NCBI GenBank assembly: GCA_030685235.1
Contig: MU839226.1
Location: 41,584 to 105,583, forward strand
DNA length: 64,000 bases
Origin: Copromyces sp. CBS 386.78
Taxonomy: Eukaryota > Ascomycota > Sordariomycetes > Sordariales > Sordariaceae
Reading direction: 5' to 3'
Part shown: positions 21,640 through 33,717 of the stretch, in pieces
How positions within the stretch are numbered: position 1 is the stretch's first letter
Layout of the letters: every line of letters begins with the position of its first letter
Position numbers and translations under genes: made by a program
Notes under the pieces: model-generated
Told to the model about the DNA's origin: nothing
The model's database searches: none
Seen by the model: only the letters and a program-made list of their open reading frames with translations

Positions 21640-24155
21640 AAAAAAGTGGGTTAATACAAATAAAAACGTCCCAATATTAAAAATTACGAAGACCCACATT
21701 AAAAAAGCAGGACCCACTGGATCCGAGCCGGGGAAAGAGATAGTCTGAGTACTGAGATAAGTAACACTTTGTTGCGACACTACCGGCAAGACAAGGAGGT
21801 AAACCTGGTTTATTACTTTGCCTACGAAGGGACCTGCCTACAATACCGCAACGATGGGAAAATTTAGGGGAGGAGCTAAGAGCCGCGTTGGGTTGTATCA
21901 TCTTATGCACCAGTCACAAGGAGAGAATTACAGATCATCGAGAGGAGCCGAGGCGGATGCAGATGCGGATGGGGTAAGAGACTTACGATTAGGTGCTTAC
22001 CTTAGTGCCCGGTCATATCAACCTTGATGGCTATACATTCGTCAGGAAATAGCTGCGAGCCCGCGTTTAGATGGAAAAGCGGTCGCTGTGTTGGAGCCGG
22101 GTGCTCCGAGTGAGCGGCCTACCTATAGCAACGGGGCCACTCAAAACATCAGAGCCGAAGAAGTGAGGAAAGACTATCATCAACCTCAATCTAAAGTGCC
22201 GTCGAGCATGATGAACAAACTCAGCCCCCTAGTGACTTCGTCACCAAACGTAAGGTCAGAAAGTTGTGATCTTGACAACGACAAGATGCGTACGTACCAT
22301 CAAGGGTATTCTCCTCCCATGGGAACGGACACTACCTGCCCCATCGAGGACATCTTCCGTGATGATGGTGTCGTCGACGTCCTTTTCTACGGGCCAATAC
22401 AAAGACAAGACAATCGCCTCGTGTTTCCACCTTCAGGGCATCAACAGCTCATATCACCACCCCGTTGAGGATCTCGATGTACGGAACCAGCGACCTTGAT
22501 GAATGGATCATGCGTACGTGTACGACCCAGCAACTACCAGCCTACGGAAAATCTTCTTGTGGGAGTACCGATGATGAGTTTCGGCCAAATCCCATCGAAT
22601 CTTATTATGCCGGTTGTCGCATATTGTGCGTTATTCTCGTCAAAGGGTGGATAAGCAGCATCTTGGCAGTTTCACTGCCACTGGGGTTCGAGTCAGGACG
22701 GAACTTGAAGTTGTAGTGTTCAAATGGTCTAGCGGTCAAGCAACAGGCCCTGGCAATGACTCTGTTGATTTACTAGAGGTAGGACTGACGAATCTGCAGT
22801 GGACTGCCGTCATTGCCGGCTTGAAAAGAGGGAGTGACCGCACCACCACTTTCTAGTCGTCGCTGTCGTTGTTGCTGCGCTCGCCGCTCTCTCTGGATCA
22901 ACCGAGCCGCACCTGCAATTTCAGGGGTAGTAGTTAGCTGATGAAATGGAAGTGGGATGGGGACGTACCTGGGAATGCGATGTTCGTCGCCGTTTCTGTC
23001 AATGGAGGTGTGGTAGTGGCGGCAGTGGTGATGGTGAGAAGGTTGAAGTTTGGGAGAGGCGGGGAGTGGACAGAGTTTGAAGTTTGAACTCCTTGAGGTT
23101 CTCTTTTTCAGTCTCTATTTCTTCCTCCTCCTTTCTCCCATTGCACCTTCCCACTCTTCCATTGATGCAGAAGATGCCCGCTCCTGCCTTGTTGAATCAT
23201 GCCCGGCATCTGCGTCTGACGGCAGGAGCAAGAATCTTCCGCATCATCCATCGTCCCTTCCCAAGAGGATTGGCTCTTCACCTTTCACCGCGCAATTAAT
23301 CCTATTCTCGAAGACTCTCGCATCGCTGGGTTTCCCTGGAATGACGGCTTTTTCTAAGATGAACGGTCATTTTCTGGTCGCGCATTGAGATACTATTGGA
23401 AAGTTATCCGGTGTCCCAAAATTACATTAATGGACCTAACCTTGATTTGAGAAGAATCGCGGGTTGGAAAGAGCCGTCCTTGGCTGGCAAACAGATGTAT
23501 CTGATGTGCGTGGCCAAGGTCTCTTGAATGAGGAGCTTCTATCAATGCTATCCGTCTTGAGAACGGAAGTGTGATGCGTAAACGGTTAGGTTTCCCCTGG
23601 ATCTGGTAAGAAATAAGGTGGTAGAAGAGTTTAAATAGTTCGATTTGCCACGCAGAGGGAAACTTTAGACGAGATTCCATGGAGATTGACACACCTGCTA
23701 CTCCATAGGCAGGCTAACGGAGAAACTCAGACGCAAGGAGAAGGAGGATAATCAAATATATCCTAGCACTCTGAACCAGAAAGCTGCTAAACGCTATCAT
23801 CGCGAGGTTCTGGCTCTGTTTTTACAGATATATCGATCCCCACGAAATGCGCGGGAGAAAAAAGGGGAATGCGGGAAGTCCAGCTCATCAATAGGCTCGT
23901 TCTGGTGAATCGTCAATAAACCAGTCGAGGGAATTTCTACAAACAGTAGTAAAGGCTTTTAAGGTTTAAAGTTAGTAATAAAATACTTCTTCATGCATAA
24001 CATCTGGTTGTAAGTCGAAAAGCGCGGTGTGTTCAACCTTTGTTCGTGCGCCCTGCTGCAAGCGACTGCATTTCCCTGCCCGGGGCTGTGGTTTGGCGTT
24101 CTTAGGAGCCAGCTGCAAGACCCACAAGTCATCACATCATCGGAGCCATCCTCTA
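21640..24155. other. GC-balanced stretch, no supportable gene
   Basis: Composition turns abruptly from AT-rich to balanced at about 21,640. Open frames up to 126 codons (22,088-22,468) and 112 codons (23,050-23,388) exist, but they lack a good start context, a family signature or a consistent splice pattern. The stretch near 23,090-23,150 is pyrimidine-rich. I see no confident gene. Confidence 0.4.
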
Positions 24156-24247
24156 TCGGGTATGGTGTAGCGGTAACATCGTTGACTCTCACTTCTCAGA
24201 AGTGACTGCTCTCTCAACAGCCCCGGGTTTGACTCCCGGTATCCGAG
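24156..24247 (+). tRNA. tRNA-Glu (CTC) with a 21-nt intron
   Basis: The acceptor stem TCGGGTA pairs with TATCCGA, leaving discriminator G. The anticodon stem GTTGA/TCAAC encloses CTCTCA, placing anticodon CTC after T33. An intron of about 21 nt (CTTCTCAGAAGTGACTGCTCT-like) follows position 37, the canonical eukaryotic site. The T arm is CCGGG TTTGACT CCCGG. D-arm sequence TGGTGTAGCGGTAACA is typical of tRNA-Glu. No T4 run follows directly; the first is about 60 bases downstream. Confidence 0.9.
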
Positions 24248-24356
24248 TTACGATATCTTTGTAACTACCTTTCATTGGTCTTTGGCGAAGCGGTCTTATT
24301 TCCGTTATCGTTTTCCTTTTGTTCTTGTCTGTATACCGTAGTGGGAAAATCTGTTT

Positions 24357-24405
24357 CTAGACATTAATTGTGGCTGTTGGACAATAACTACAACCAATGT
24401 CTGAA
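24357..24405. repeat. Imperfect inverted repeat related to the 24,841 hairpin
   Basis: TCTAGACATTAATTGT and ACAACCAATGTCTGA face each other across about 18 bases. The ACAACCAATGT core recurs at 24,841-24,879. Confidence 0.5.
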
Positions 24406-24840
24406 AACCAACGCATCTTTTTTATAGGGGGTAAACGCTGTACTATAGTGGCCTTGGATTTGGAGTTGGGTTGGGTCCGAAATCCGAAATTTCTCAAAGT
24501 CTCAAAGTCCAACTCCTACCTTCCCATTTATTAACAAAAATAATCAACCTTCCTTCCAGAAATAACCAAATGGCTCAGTGGCCAAGTGGTTATCGAAGCA
24601 GTGCTTCATCGTGACATCTTGCATTCGATTCCTGTTCGTGCCCAATTTTTTGAAGCCATTCCGACTATCGTTCCAAAGGTACCTTAGAAATTCCGACTTT
24701 CAAGCCCAACGGCCGGCTTTACCTTAATAGTCCTAACGAAGCCTTGAAGGACCACTAAGGTATAGGAGGTAATACCCTATACTTTTGCCTTTTAAGGGCC
24801 TGGGAGACAACTAATGTCTGGAAAGCAATTACTATCATTT

Positions 24841-24879
24841 TCTAAACATTGGTTGTCTATCAGACAACCAATGTTTAGA
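24841..24879. repeat. Perfect 18-bp inverted repeat with 3-base loop
   Basis: TCTAAACATTGGTTGTCT is followed by ATC and then its exact complement AGACAACCAATGTTTAGA. The same ACAACCAATGTCT motif occurs at 24,390 and, partly, as GACAACTAATGTCTGG at 24,806. These motifs may be the ends of a small ~520-bp element. Confidence 0.8.
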
Positions 24880-27800
24880 CTCAGAGTTTCCCGCTTCGGT
24901 ATGTAATCTGCAATACGCTTTTTCATGTCTGCCGCTCTCAAGTCCCGAGTTTGTTTTTGGTTTGCTTCCCCTCTTGCCTTAGATAGTCTAAGAGCATAAG
25001 ACTCGATGCTCCCAAGATTAGGAAATCGCTCAAGTCAATTGTATTTTCTGTTGAAGCCAATCGCATCTTAGGTTGGCTGTTGTTCAGATTCAAGGATGAT
25101 AAAAATCAGATTCACCACAATTGCTCGCAAGTCGAGAATTCTCACCTTCCAGTTGTGCTTCGTGGTTGACACTCTGCTGTTGGTGACCTGGATGAGAGAC
25201 TGGGTGAGACCCTGAGTTCTGCCTCAAGTACTATTCCAAACTATTGGTCCACAGCGTTGGGGGAAGCGAATGCGAGGGACCCTGAAACTATATTTAGTCG
25301 TCTCAGATCGAGATCCGGTTTTCCAGGTTCTGGCTGGATGCGGTTCAATTCGACGCTTTGAGTTGCTCCGAACGAAGGCGTAACACACCACCATGTAAAT
25401 CGAGCTCGGTAATTATTCGGGGTTCAACACATTGCATCGAGTGCGTGGTTACGCCCTCGGGGTTAGCCGTCCGTCGGTTGACGAACCATCCTCCTCTAAG
25501 GAAGGCTTCATGGCCAACTGCAGCTCAACCATACCGAGGAAAGAAGGTCGCCTGCAGGCTTTCGTGCTGCGGGGGAAAGGCTCAATGTCTCAGAAACAGC
25601 ATAAAGGCGTCGTAGTCCACGTGTTAGAGCCCGGTCTCCCGAGAGCACATCAGCCGGCCAACATGAACGCGATGTGTGTCTGTCGTTGGGCTTACATGAC
25701 ACTTGCTAGCAACTTGCGACGTCTTTGTGTGAAATGCATTTCTCATAATGCCTGTAACGTAATACCATCACCTTCCTCGTATAGCAGAGCCCTCGTAATA
25801 GTGAGTGACAGAGGTTTGCTCACTGCTGAAACTCTTGCTAGGAGCATAACAGACAAAAAGAACCAGTTCGCAACCCACGTCCCTGGATGAACTACATGTA
25901 TGGCTCTGTGTTGCTCGACGGCGATAATTTGCGACCGCCGCAACGTGGCATTCCTATGCCTTGAGCGGAAATTGTCCGCAGATAGCGGCGCCCTGGACGC
26001 TGTCTCAGCTGTGCCTCGTATGCCCAAACAGCACTGGCGCGTTGAGCCTGGGAGCAGCTCTCGGCTTTCACTTAATTCGCAATAGCTTGAACATAGAGTA
26101 CAACGGTCGGTGGTGGCGGGTCACTTGACTTCCCGGCAAGCTTTACCACACCTCCCATGCACCCAGGATGCCTTTCAGAGTCACCCTAGGGCTTCAGTCG
26201 GATAAGCTCCCATTGTGCCGTGTTAGGGGTCTTTCGGTCACGGGATTGAATGGGTAAGTGGGCGATGCTCTATGTCGATGTCTAATAATAACCTGTCAGC
26301 TTTTAACTACGTATTAAAGTAGGTATTCCCAACGTAATGAATAAGTTATCGCCAGACAGCTGAAACCAGGAAGCTCCTTGTTGCAGAATAAGCAAAGCGA
26401 GACGTCGGCCTTAAAACCCCGTCCGTTATGCGTGATGATGCAAATAGTTTCACTTAAAGATTGCCTGGACATTCCATATGACTATAGAGTAGCGGCGGTG
26501 GACTTGTGAATACCTAGTTATATCACGTTAGCGTGGTAGAGGCGACTGCTGGGTTTGTCGGATGACATAAGGATTTGACCCATGATCGACAACGCACGGC
26601 CATATGGCCATAGGAGGCTCGGCGGGTGCTGGATGCACCATAATCACGGTTGCACAGAACCGACGAGCCAATGAAACGTGCCCTCCATCGCTAGACATGT
26701 AAGTGATCGCTGCTAGGGCCCGTTCTCGAAGGCTCTGGCCAGGCCGGTGAAAGGCGGCAGTGTCTGGAAACCGTCGCGGACCCCGAAACCCAACTACCGG
26801 GTACCTGCGGCACCCAAGTTGCAAGATCAAATGTACCTCTGTTGCTGCTCCGGAGTGACACGGCATGTGTGAGATATATAGGTACCAGTTGGCGTGCGTG
26901 TCATTACAAGCATCATGGTAGTAGTGTATAGACATTCCACTTCCAAAGACCTATGGTCCGCCGGCAGAGGTGTGCCTATCACATCGATAGTCTGTGTATA
27001 TGCATGGTGTAACTGTGTACGTAGTGTAGACTAGTGTAGTATCCGTAGTTTCCTCAACCCGACTTGACGGCTAAACCGAATGCGTAAGACTATTAGTTGG
27101 GAAAGTGTGACAGCAGCAAAGCCGGGGGTTGATGTTAAACCCGGATAACAATGGCCCGAGACTAGAGAGCGGCGAGCCCATGTCGAACCCGATGGACATC
27201 GGAGACATGATGTCATAGGTGCTGTTGAAACAAGAAAAAAACCAAGAAAAAAAAAAAACCCAAGAAAAAAAATTTAGTTTGTGAACTCCGAAGCTAGATA
27301 TCAATTGATCAAGGGTGCCCGTGTACTGTGTACTACCTATAGCATCTTTCATCGAGGACTGTCGAGTGGCTCTAGCCCGACAGAAATGTCAATAACATAG
27401 ATCGACAACGAAAGTCTTCATGTGATCATGTCCCGAGCACTCAGTCGTACTGTACAGGGTCGAATCATTGTGCCTTCTCTTGTCGGCGAGGAGTCCTAGT
27501 GAAAGGATTCTCAATGAACTTGAGAAGCCGAGGAAAGCAAGACCAATGGGGCAGCGGAACTGTCAGTCGAGCGAGTCCCGCCTGTCGTTCAGTTCTTTTC
27601 TGAAGAATGTTAGGACATGCTCTGTCCCCTACTCCCCGGGACCGAGATCGAAGCCGGAGTCCAGAATGAGATCCCGGTGCCAGGGGCGAGGGATCCCGAC
27701 GCCAACCAGGCTCGGCAGGGGATGGGGTTAAAGTAAGCGGACCTGATGTGGGATAGCAACCACAGTGGTTTCCTGGCAAAAGGAAAGCTGCTACGCTAAC

Positions 27801-29853
27801 ACAAGAGATGTTTCACCTGAAAGGCGATTTATTGAGATGATAATGGACGCTGAATGGAGGCAAGAGGCGTGACAGCTGAGGTGAGCCTGAAGGTGAGAAC
27901 CGAGAAGGCGGCCGGGTGCAATCCGCTAAACCCCATTGTCTGGAGGGTGCAGGTTGCGGGGAGATCGGCAGCCCTTCCCGCGACCAGACGGGCAGTTGAC
28001 AGGCTTTAGCAGCCCGACGTGAAGCTGCTAAGCTGGACCACAATTGACCAATCAGGAAGCACCGTAACGCAGCTTTGTTCAGCCCGCCAACCGCAACCGA
28101 CCGTCAACGTCGTCTTCTCGAGTCTTCCCGTCGACGACTTCCCGCTTTCTTCCAATCCTTTCCCCTTTCGAACTGAAGCGACATCATCATCCGAACCACG
28201 ACGCTCGGCGACTTCTCATACACGTGCGTGCTTACTCGGCTGGTTTTCAATGGCTTTTCACATCTGACAGGATGATACACGACCATCTGAATCGCTCCAG
28301 GGGATCGACACCACCATTTCGGCTCTCGAGTCGGTTCCTGGATTGCACAGTTCAAAAGCGTCTCAGTTTACACGGATACGTTACGCAAGTCTCGCAATCT
28401 TGGACCGGTCCCAGTGGTTGCAGCATACTACCGAGCTCAATTGATCCCTTCGATTAGGTATCCAGCCGGCCCCAGGACCCTCAAAATATCCAGCACGGTC
28501 AACCGACCCTGATTCGGTTACTCTTCCCGGATCCGAAGCAGCAACCTTAGCGCGTCCATTCTTGAGCCTATGAGATCTCTTCGAATGCTAAAAGCTTCAA
28601 CGCTCGCCAATCCGCGGCAGATCCGGGTCCTCCTGTTGGCCTCCGTCCAAGACGAATGCGCTAACGAAGGTCTCAGGCTCAGCCCATCAAGACAAAAAGC
28701 TAGACGTGCGTGTCGTACGACCTTTGAACACATCATTCCTCCCGCTTGTTCTCTATTTCTTCCAGAACATTGCCTTCGCAACCTCCGAGCCATCAGCGTC
28801 TTCCACCCAGCCAGTCGTGTCATTGCCAAATCTCCAGCACTGTGTCATTGACCGACGGCATTGTTGTCTTGTATCGATCTGGTGTTGGCCACGGGGGTTC
28901 CATCTTGCACTATTCGATCTAAGGTGGCGCGGCAACAATGAACCCCTTTTTGTGTTCCAGGGAAATGGTTAATCCTGTACACATGGCCGAAAACTCGCTT
29001 TAGTTATGTCGGATCCTCGTAAGAGCTAATGCTGCGCCATTGTCCTGGACCATTCAAACGCTAACTCGAATTCAGACATTCTACCAAGTTCCTGCCACTC
29101 TTTGTGTCCATTGTCCACTCTTCCAGGTTTTCCTGGTGACATTCTGGCAGTGAACAACCGAGGATGCGAACTCCAATAATATGACCATGTACAATCCGGC
29201 CACGCATTCCCAATACTGGAGGTCGATGAATGGCGCAATGTCTTGACCAACCGAGGCAGCTTGTTTTGGTGGTCTCCGCCAATCATGGAGTTTACTACGG
29301 CCCCGACGCCGCCAGCCACCATACCATCTGTTACGCCTCGTTGAGTCGCCTTTGTGACGGGTCACGCCTACCATTTGTTGGTAACTCAAGGTAGTCTACC
29401 GCTTTACCGTTTGGGATTGGCAGTCTTGATGTAAGGTCAAGGATGTCATGCCTATACTGTCAACTTTCTGTCCGCCAAGCATACACTACTGTCGAAGAGG
29501 ATGCCGTGATGGGTTGGCCAGCCCACTCACTCAGAGCTTGGTGTGCCGACGGCATCTTATCAAGAAGCAGGGTGAAGTCCTCATTTCTTCCTTATCTTAT
29601 CTTGGTAGGTATCAAGCAGGAGAAATACAAGCGAGTCTTCTGGCCAGTATACTGGGTCGCCGATTCTTCCTTGTCTCGAGTTTGCGTCGTGAACTTCCTT
29701 CAACCAGGCTCGCCAGAGAACCAGAGAGCCTCACAAAGACCCAGCTCAACCCTCTAGCGTCATGAACGTTCAATTTGAATTCCACCATGCCGATACGGAG
29801 GTGTGTTCCCACACTCTCCCCTCAAACTTCAATCGTATCTAATCGTCAAGCAG
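24880..29853. other. 5-kb GC-balanced stretch without a supportable gene
   Basis: Long by the standard of the neighbouring gene-dense part. The longest frames are 25,432-25,890 (+, 152 codons), 26,528-26,935 (-, 135 codons) and 29,448-29,765 (+). None shows a family motif, a convincing start or splice-linked extension. An A-rich run lies at 27,230-27,270. It may hold lineage-specific genes, non-coding RNA or old degraded sequence; I cannot tell. Confidence 0.4.
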
Positions 29854-31309
29854 ATGGCGTATCTCCCTCTTTTCCTTGACACCGAACAATCCGACGCGCT
29901 GCGCTTCAAACAGCTGCTCTCCATACTCCATGATTCTGCCCTTGGCATCAAACAGTACTCAGGTTGTGGACAAACTTCAAACATACAGACATTCAAGGAT
30001 GCCATTGAACAGACCGGAAATGCCATCGCGTCTCTTTTGGCGACCAATCAACAACAGTACGAGGAAATAGAACGTTTACAAATGACCACCAAGGGAGCAG
30101 AAGCGGCAGAGTTAAAGAAGAAACTCGCACAACTCAACGAAGAGTTGACAACGTGGCGAAGGGCGGGCACTCTCAGATGTAGAAGTGAGCCGTGTCAGGA
30201 GGTTTTCATGACAGTAAGTCCATCAAGTTATTAGGATGGCTGGACCATGTTGAGTGCTGATGATAGTAGTACCAAGCTCTAAAGAATCACGAAAAGGGGG
30301 CCCATAACATAGGAGCGGAGAGATTCTCGTGCCCCTATTGTAGCAAGACGTAAGTCTCGCAAAGACTCTGGTCGATGCTTCGTATCTAACAACTGCCAAC
30401 CGCAGATACGTGAAAAAGCCATCGTTTGACGAGCACTTAAGACGCTGTAGGACGACAGCCACGAACCGAGTCCATCTCAATGCAGCACCGGCGGGAACAG
30501 TCTACACAGCGCCTTCAACCACGGCATCACGGATGAATTCATCCGACGATTTATCAATTTATCACTCGCTGACGGCCGCGTCGCTATCTCCTGATCCTCA
30601 CAGCATGACTCCTTCACAGCTGGAATTTCAATTCCAACCCAACGGGCCCATCAGAACATTCTCGTCTTCTCAAATCGGGCCTGAACTGGACAATACAGAC
30701 GCCTTCGCCCAGGTAATAAGCATGAACTCGGCCGAGAGCTATTCCCCAGGGGAATCCACGCACCCATCACACTACATCTTGTCGCCTATTGGCGAGCAAC
30801 CGACTTCCTCCGTTCCGATGTTTACAGATATTGCCTGGCGCCCTGATGAATCATTGGACCAGCAATATCAACAGTCATTCGCGCCTGTGACGGCCCAGAT
30901 CTCGACCGAAGCGCCGCAAAGAGTGTCGCATTTTCTCCGACCTGGCCAGATAACGCTTTCGAGAAGGCAAAGCGCCCCGGCCTGTTCTCTACCCCTGATG
31001 CCAGGAGAGAACACGCCTTTTCGTCTTGACGGGCCACCTCCTCTTCTGCCATCACACTTATCAGAAGCTGTGACGTCGCCGCCGCCTGCTAGCCCTAACT
31101 ACGCCGGTCAACCGCAGCTGAGTCTGATGGAGGAGCCGCAGATGACGTTCCAGCGTGTCGGCGACAAACGGAAGGGGGTGATGCAAATCGCCGAGAGTAA
31201 TATTGTACGGCATAACACCTGCTTCACTAGCGGTCCGGAAACCCGAAGCCGTGGCGGTGTGGGAGGATGGTCGAGTATAAATCATGCCAACACCGGGTAC
31301 GGCATGTGA
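29854..31309 (+). CDS. Putative two-zinc-finger protein with coiled coil (447 aa), function unknown
   Basis: I predict three exons: 29854-30213, 30270-30349 and 30406-31309, with GTAAGT donors and AG acceptors in matching phase. The first ATG in the frame is 29854. Residues ~67-105 are a Q/E/K/L-rich coiled coil (QQQYEEIERLQ...LKKKLAQLNEEL). Two zinc-finger-like motifs follow back to back: C109-x4-C114-x12-H127-x4-H132 and C141-x2-C144-x12-H157-x3-C161. Both are reconstituted only after splicing, which supports the model. The remaining ~285 residues are Ser/Pro/Gln-rich and probably disordered, as in many fungal regulators. Nucleic-acid binding is plausible; I recognise no named family. Exon joins are inferred. 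Confidence 0.75.
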
Positions 31310-31834
31310 GGCGACGTATTAACGCTTATCGCATGGTTGCCTTTTAGAGACACGGAAGTATGGGGACCTTAGGACACCTGCTGAGGAATCGAAAGTCATC
31401 TTGGTCGGTCACCATTATCCTTCCATTTATCTCAAGATGTCATTTCCTTACCAGTCCCGACTCTTCCATGTTATTTATCCATCTCTCGACCTCTCCTTCA
31501 TTCCTATCCGATGTTCATCTACCAAAAAATACCGCCATTTTATCAAGATTCATGGACCAGTTAGATAAGCTTCAAAGAAACCGCAGGCATGCACCCAGAA
31601 GGTTTATTCAACTTCAACAAGATTTTCCCACCATATCCTACATACTTGCATGAAACGCAAACCCAATAACGTTAAATCCCACCAAAACGTTCAATCCCAA
31701 AACGGTGGCCTTACAAAGTAAGCAAAACAAAAAGAGCCACACAGAATCACATAAAGAAAGAAAGGGAGAAAAAAAGGAAAAGAGGAATAATAACCTATCG
31801 CAAGGGAGAGAGACAGCAGACATGTAAAAAGTGC
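31310..31834. other. Intergenic, nothing recognised
   Basis: Spacer between the zinc-finger gene and tRNA-His; probably includes the 3' UTR of the former. Only short frames with no coding signature. Confidence 0.4.
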
Positions 31835-31840
31835 AAAAAA
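31835..31840 (-). terminator. Pol III terminator of tRNA-His
   Basis: A T6 run on the minus strand begins 3 bases after the tRNA end, the standard RNA polymerase III stop. Confidence 0.8.
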
Positions 31841-31842
31841 GA

Positions 31843-31934
31843 TGGGATTGCCAGGAATCGAACCTGGGTCCTCTCGGATTCGTTGTATGTCGAACGACCA
31901 CAACGAGAAGTACTGACCACTATACTACAATCCC
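31843..31934 (-). tRNA. tRNA-His (GTG) with a 20-nt intron
   Basis: Minus strand. The acceptor GGGATTG pairs with CAATCCC and the discriminator is A. The D arm TAGTATAGTGGTCAGTA and anticodon segment TCTCG TTGTGG match eukaryotic tRNA-His, with anticodon GTG after T33. A 20-nt intron (TCGTTCGACATACAACGAAT) follows G37; the 3' anticodon strand is CGAGA. The T arm is CCAGG TTCGATT CCTGG. G-1 would be added after transcription, as is usual for eukaryotic tRNA-His. Confidence 0.9.
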
Positions 31935-32551
31935 TGTTCATATTATAAGACGGCGGACGGGCTAAAACTTATGTGGGTAACTAATTTGTTGATGCTTTGC
32001 AACCTACCACGGTATCTGTTTCTGCGCGATAAGCGATTGGGACAAGGTTGGAGATATCTAAGCGGCAGGAAAATGAACTAAACTTGATGGTCTGCCATCT
32101 CATGAACAATTATACGGCCTCAGAACCTGGGACGAAATGGATGACCTTGCGATGAAACAGGTGCTTGAAGTGATGGAAGGATTTTCAACCTGCAGGGAGA
32201 GAAAGCAAGGAGTCAAGGGTTCGGATGAAAGACACTAGAGGTAGAATACAGCATAACACGATCACTACAAGTAATACAAACTTGATGTCATCATGTTCAT
32301 GTCTTGGTATGTATGTATATCTAAGCGTCAACCATGCATGCCAGCTACAAATCATAAAAAACTATATGTATTCTAAAACGCCTAAACGGTCTTTCGTGGA
32401 TGCAGCGCCGTCGCTCATCTGTCCCGAGCGTTGTGCCTGCGTTGTCGCGGTTCGCGTGCGCGTGCGTTGCGTTGCGCTGCACGTTGCTCATTCCATCTCA
32501 TCTCATGAAAACTCCAAGCCAAATCTTTTTCGTCCCCTTCAGTTCATCCCA
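31935..32551. other. Intergenic / 3' flank of the Mcp1-like gene
   Basis: No gene recognised. A GC-rich CGCGTGCG-like stretch at 32,440-32,485 is notable. The long plus-strand open frame that starts at 32,225 runs antisense into the Mcp1-like gene and is not coding in my view. Confidence 0.4.
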
Positions 32552-33717
32552 TCATGCAAAAAAAGGCACCTTGTCATACAACCCATCATAAAGCTTTCCC
32601 ACCCACCCAAGCGTCTCCCCTCCCCTCGCGACAACCCCCAGTCCACCAGCCGCCCAAACCGCCGTCGCCGCCGCCGCCACCGCATTGATCAAAATCAACC
32701 TCCTCCTCCTCTTCCGCCTCGCCTTCCTATCCACTTCGGGAACACCCGTGTGCCTTTCCAACTTCCACCCAGCACCCTGCGATACACCAAACCACTTCGC
32801 CCATCCCCAAATCATATGTCCGCATCCGATTCCCAGCAGCGCCGCGTACGCAGCCCACGATGTCCAGGGGTGTCGCACAAACCCGTGCGCGACGTACGCC
32901 AGACCAATGTTCGCAGAATCTCCTTCGACAGCAAGCGGCAACCCGCGGTTCATGAACGCGTGCGCGGCCACTACCGCCGTGAATCCGTAACCCGATAGCG
33001 CAATCCAGCTGAGGCTCGGCCACCCGGAACGCAGGAAGCGCGCGGTGGGCTTGGCAATCAGACCGTGTGTCTTTTCATCGGAGCCGACGCCATAGTAGCG
33101 GCGGAGGTTCTCGCGGCGGCGGAGTAAGCGCGCCAACAGACCGGCGCCGACGTGTGCGACGATGGGGAGGGCAACGAGTAACGGTTCGGATAAAGGGGTT
33201 TGGTAGATCTCGCGGGCGAGGAGGAGGTAAGATTCGGAGGCGGGGACGGAGCGCGCCAGCAGAGGGATGACGGAGGTTGTGGCGAGGTGGAGGGAGGCGA
33301 AGAGGGAGAAGGTGTAGGAGGAGTAGCGTTGAATGCGGGTTACTAGAGGAAGGGGATACGTTAGTTGGAGAGTTTGGACTTTGAGCGGAGGAGAGGGGGG
33401 CTGAACTCACGGTAGTATATCGCGCCATGACCGCTACCGCTTAAGCCGAGTGGTGTCGTTGTGTTGTGTAGACCGATGCCGCCAGCCGTCCCTCCTGATC
33501 CTGATGACTTGAGAGAGTGTATCGAGTCTGCTAGGGAGCCGCCCTCGCCGGCGTCGTCCGAGGGTGAGGCATCTCTTGTTGGGTCAAAATCGGGACCGTT
33601 TTCTTGGTAAGGGTCTAGTATCGGCTCTGGGTCGAGTTGTACGAGCGAAATGAAGGTCTCTTGCGACGCTTTATGACTTAGTCGGTGGTCCCGAGGGTCC
33701 AGGTCGTGAGGATCCAT
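32552..33717 (-). CDS. Mcp1-like (DUF1691) mitochondrial membrane protein, 365 aa
   Basis: I predict two exons on the minus strand: 33717-33411 and 33342-32552, with a 68-nt intron (GTGAGT...CTAAC...CTCTAG). The join gives AIYYL-TRIQRYSSYTFSLF. Residues 1-100 are acidic and disordered. The rest has about five hydrophobic segments: SYTFSLFASLHLATTSVIPL, LVALPIVAHVGAGLLARLL, a segment around GYGFTAVVAAHAFMNRG, another around WTSWAAYAALLGIGCGHMIW, and a C-terminal Ala-rich helix preceded by RKARRKRRRR. This is the architecture of yeast Mcp1 and fungal DUF1691 proteins, outer-mitochondrial-membrane proteins linked to lipid homeostasis that suppress loss of the ERMES tether. That role is known for yeast and inferred here. 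Confidence 0.82.

Noticed and set aside
25432..25890. 152-codon open frame
   Set aside because: No ATG in good context supported by neighbours, no domain, and competing frames on the other strand; too weak to list as a gene.
32225..32998. 257-codon plus-strand open frame
   Set aside because: It overlaps the Mcp1-like gene in antisense; its Pro/Arg/Ser-rich composition is a by-product of the GC-rich minus-strand codons.
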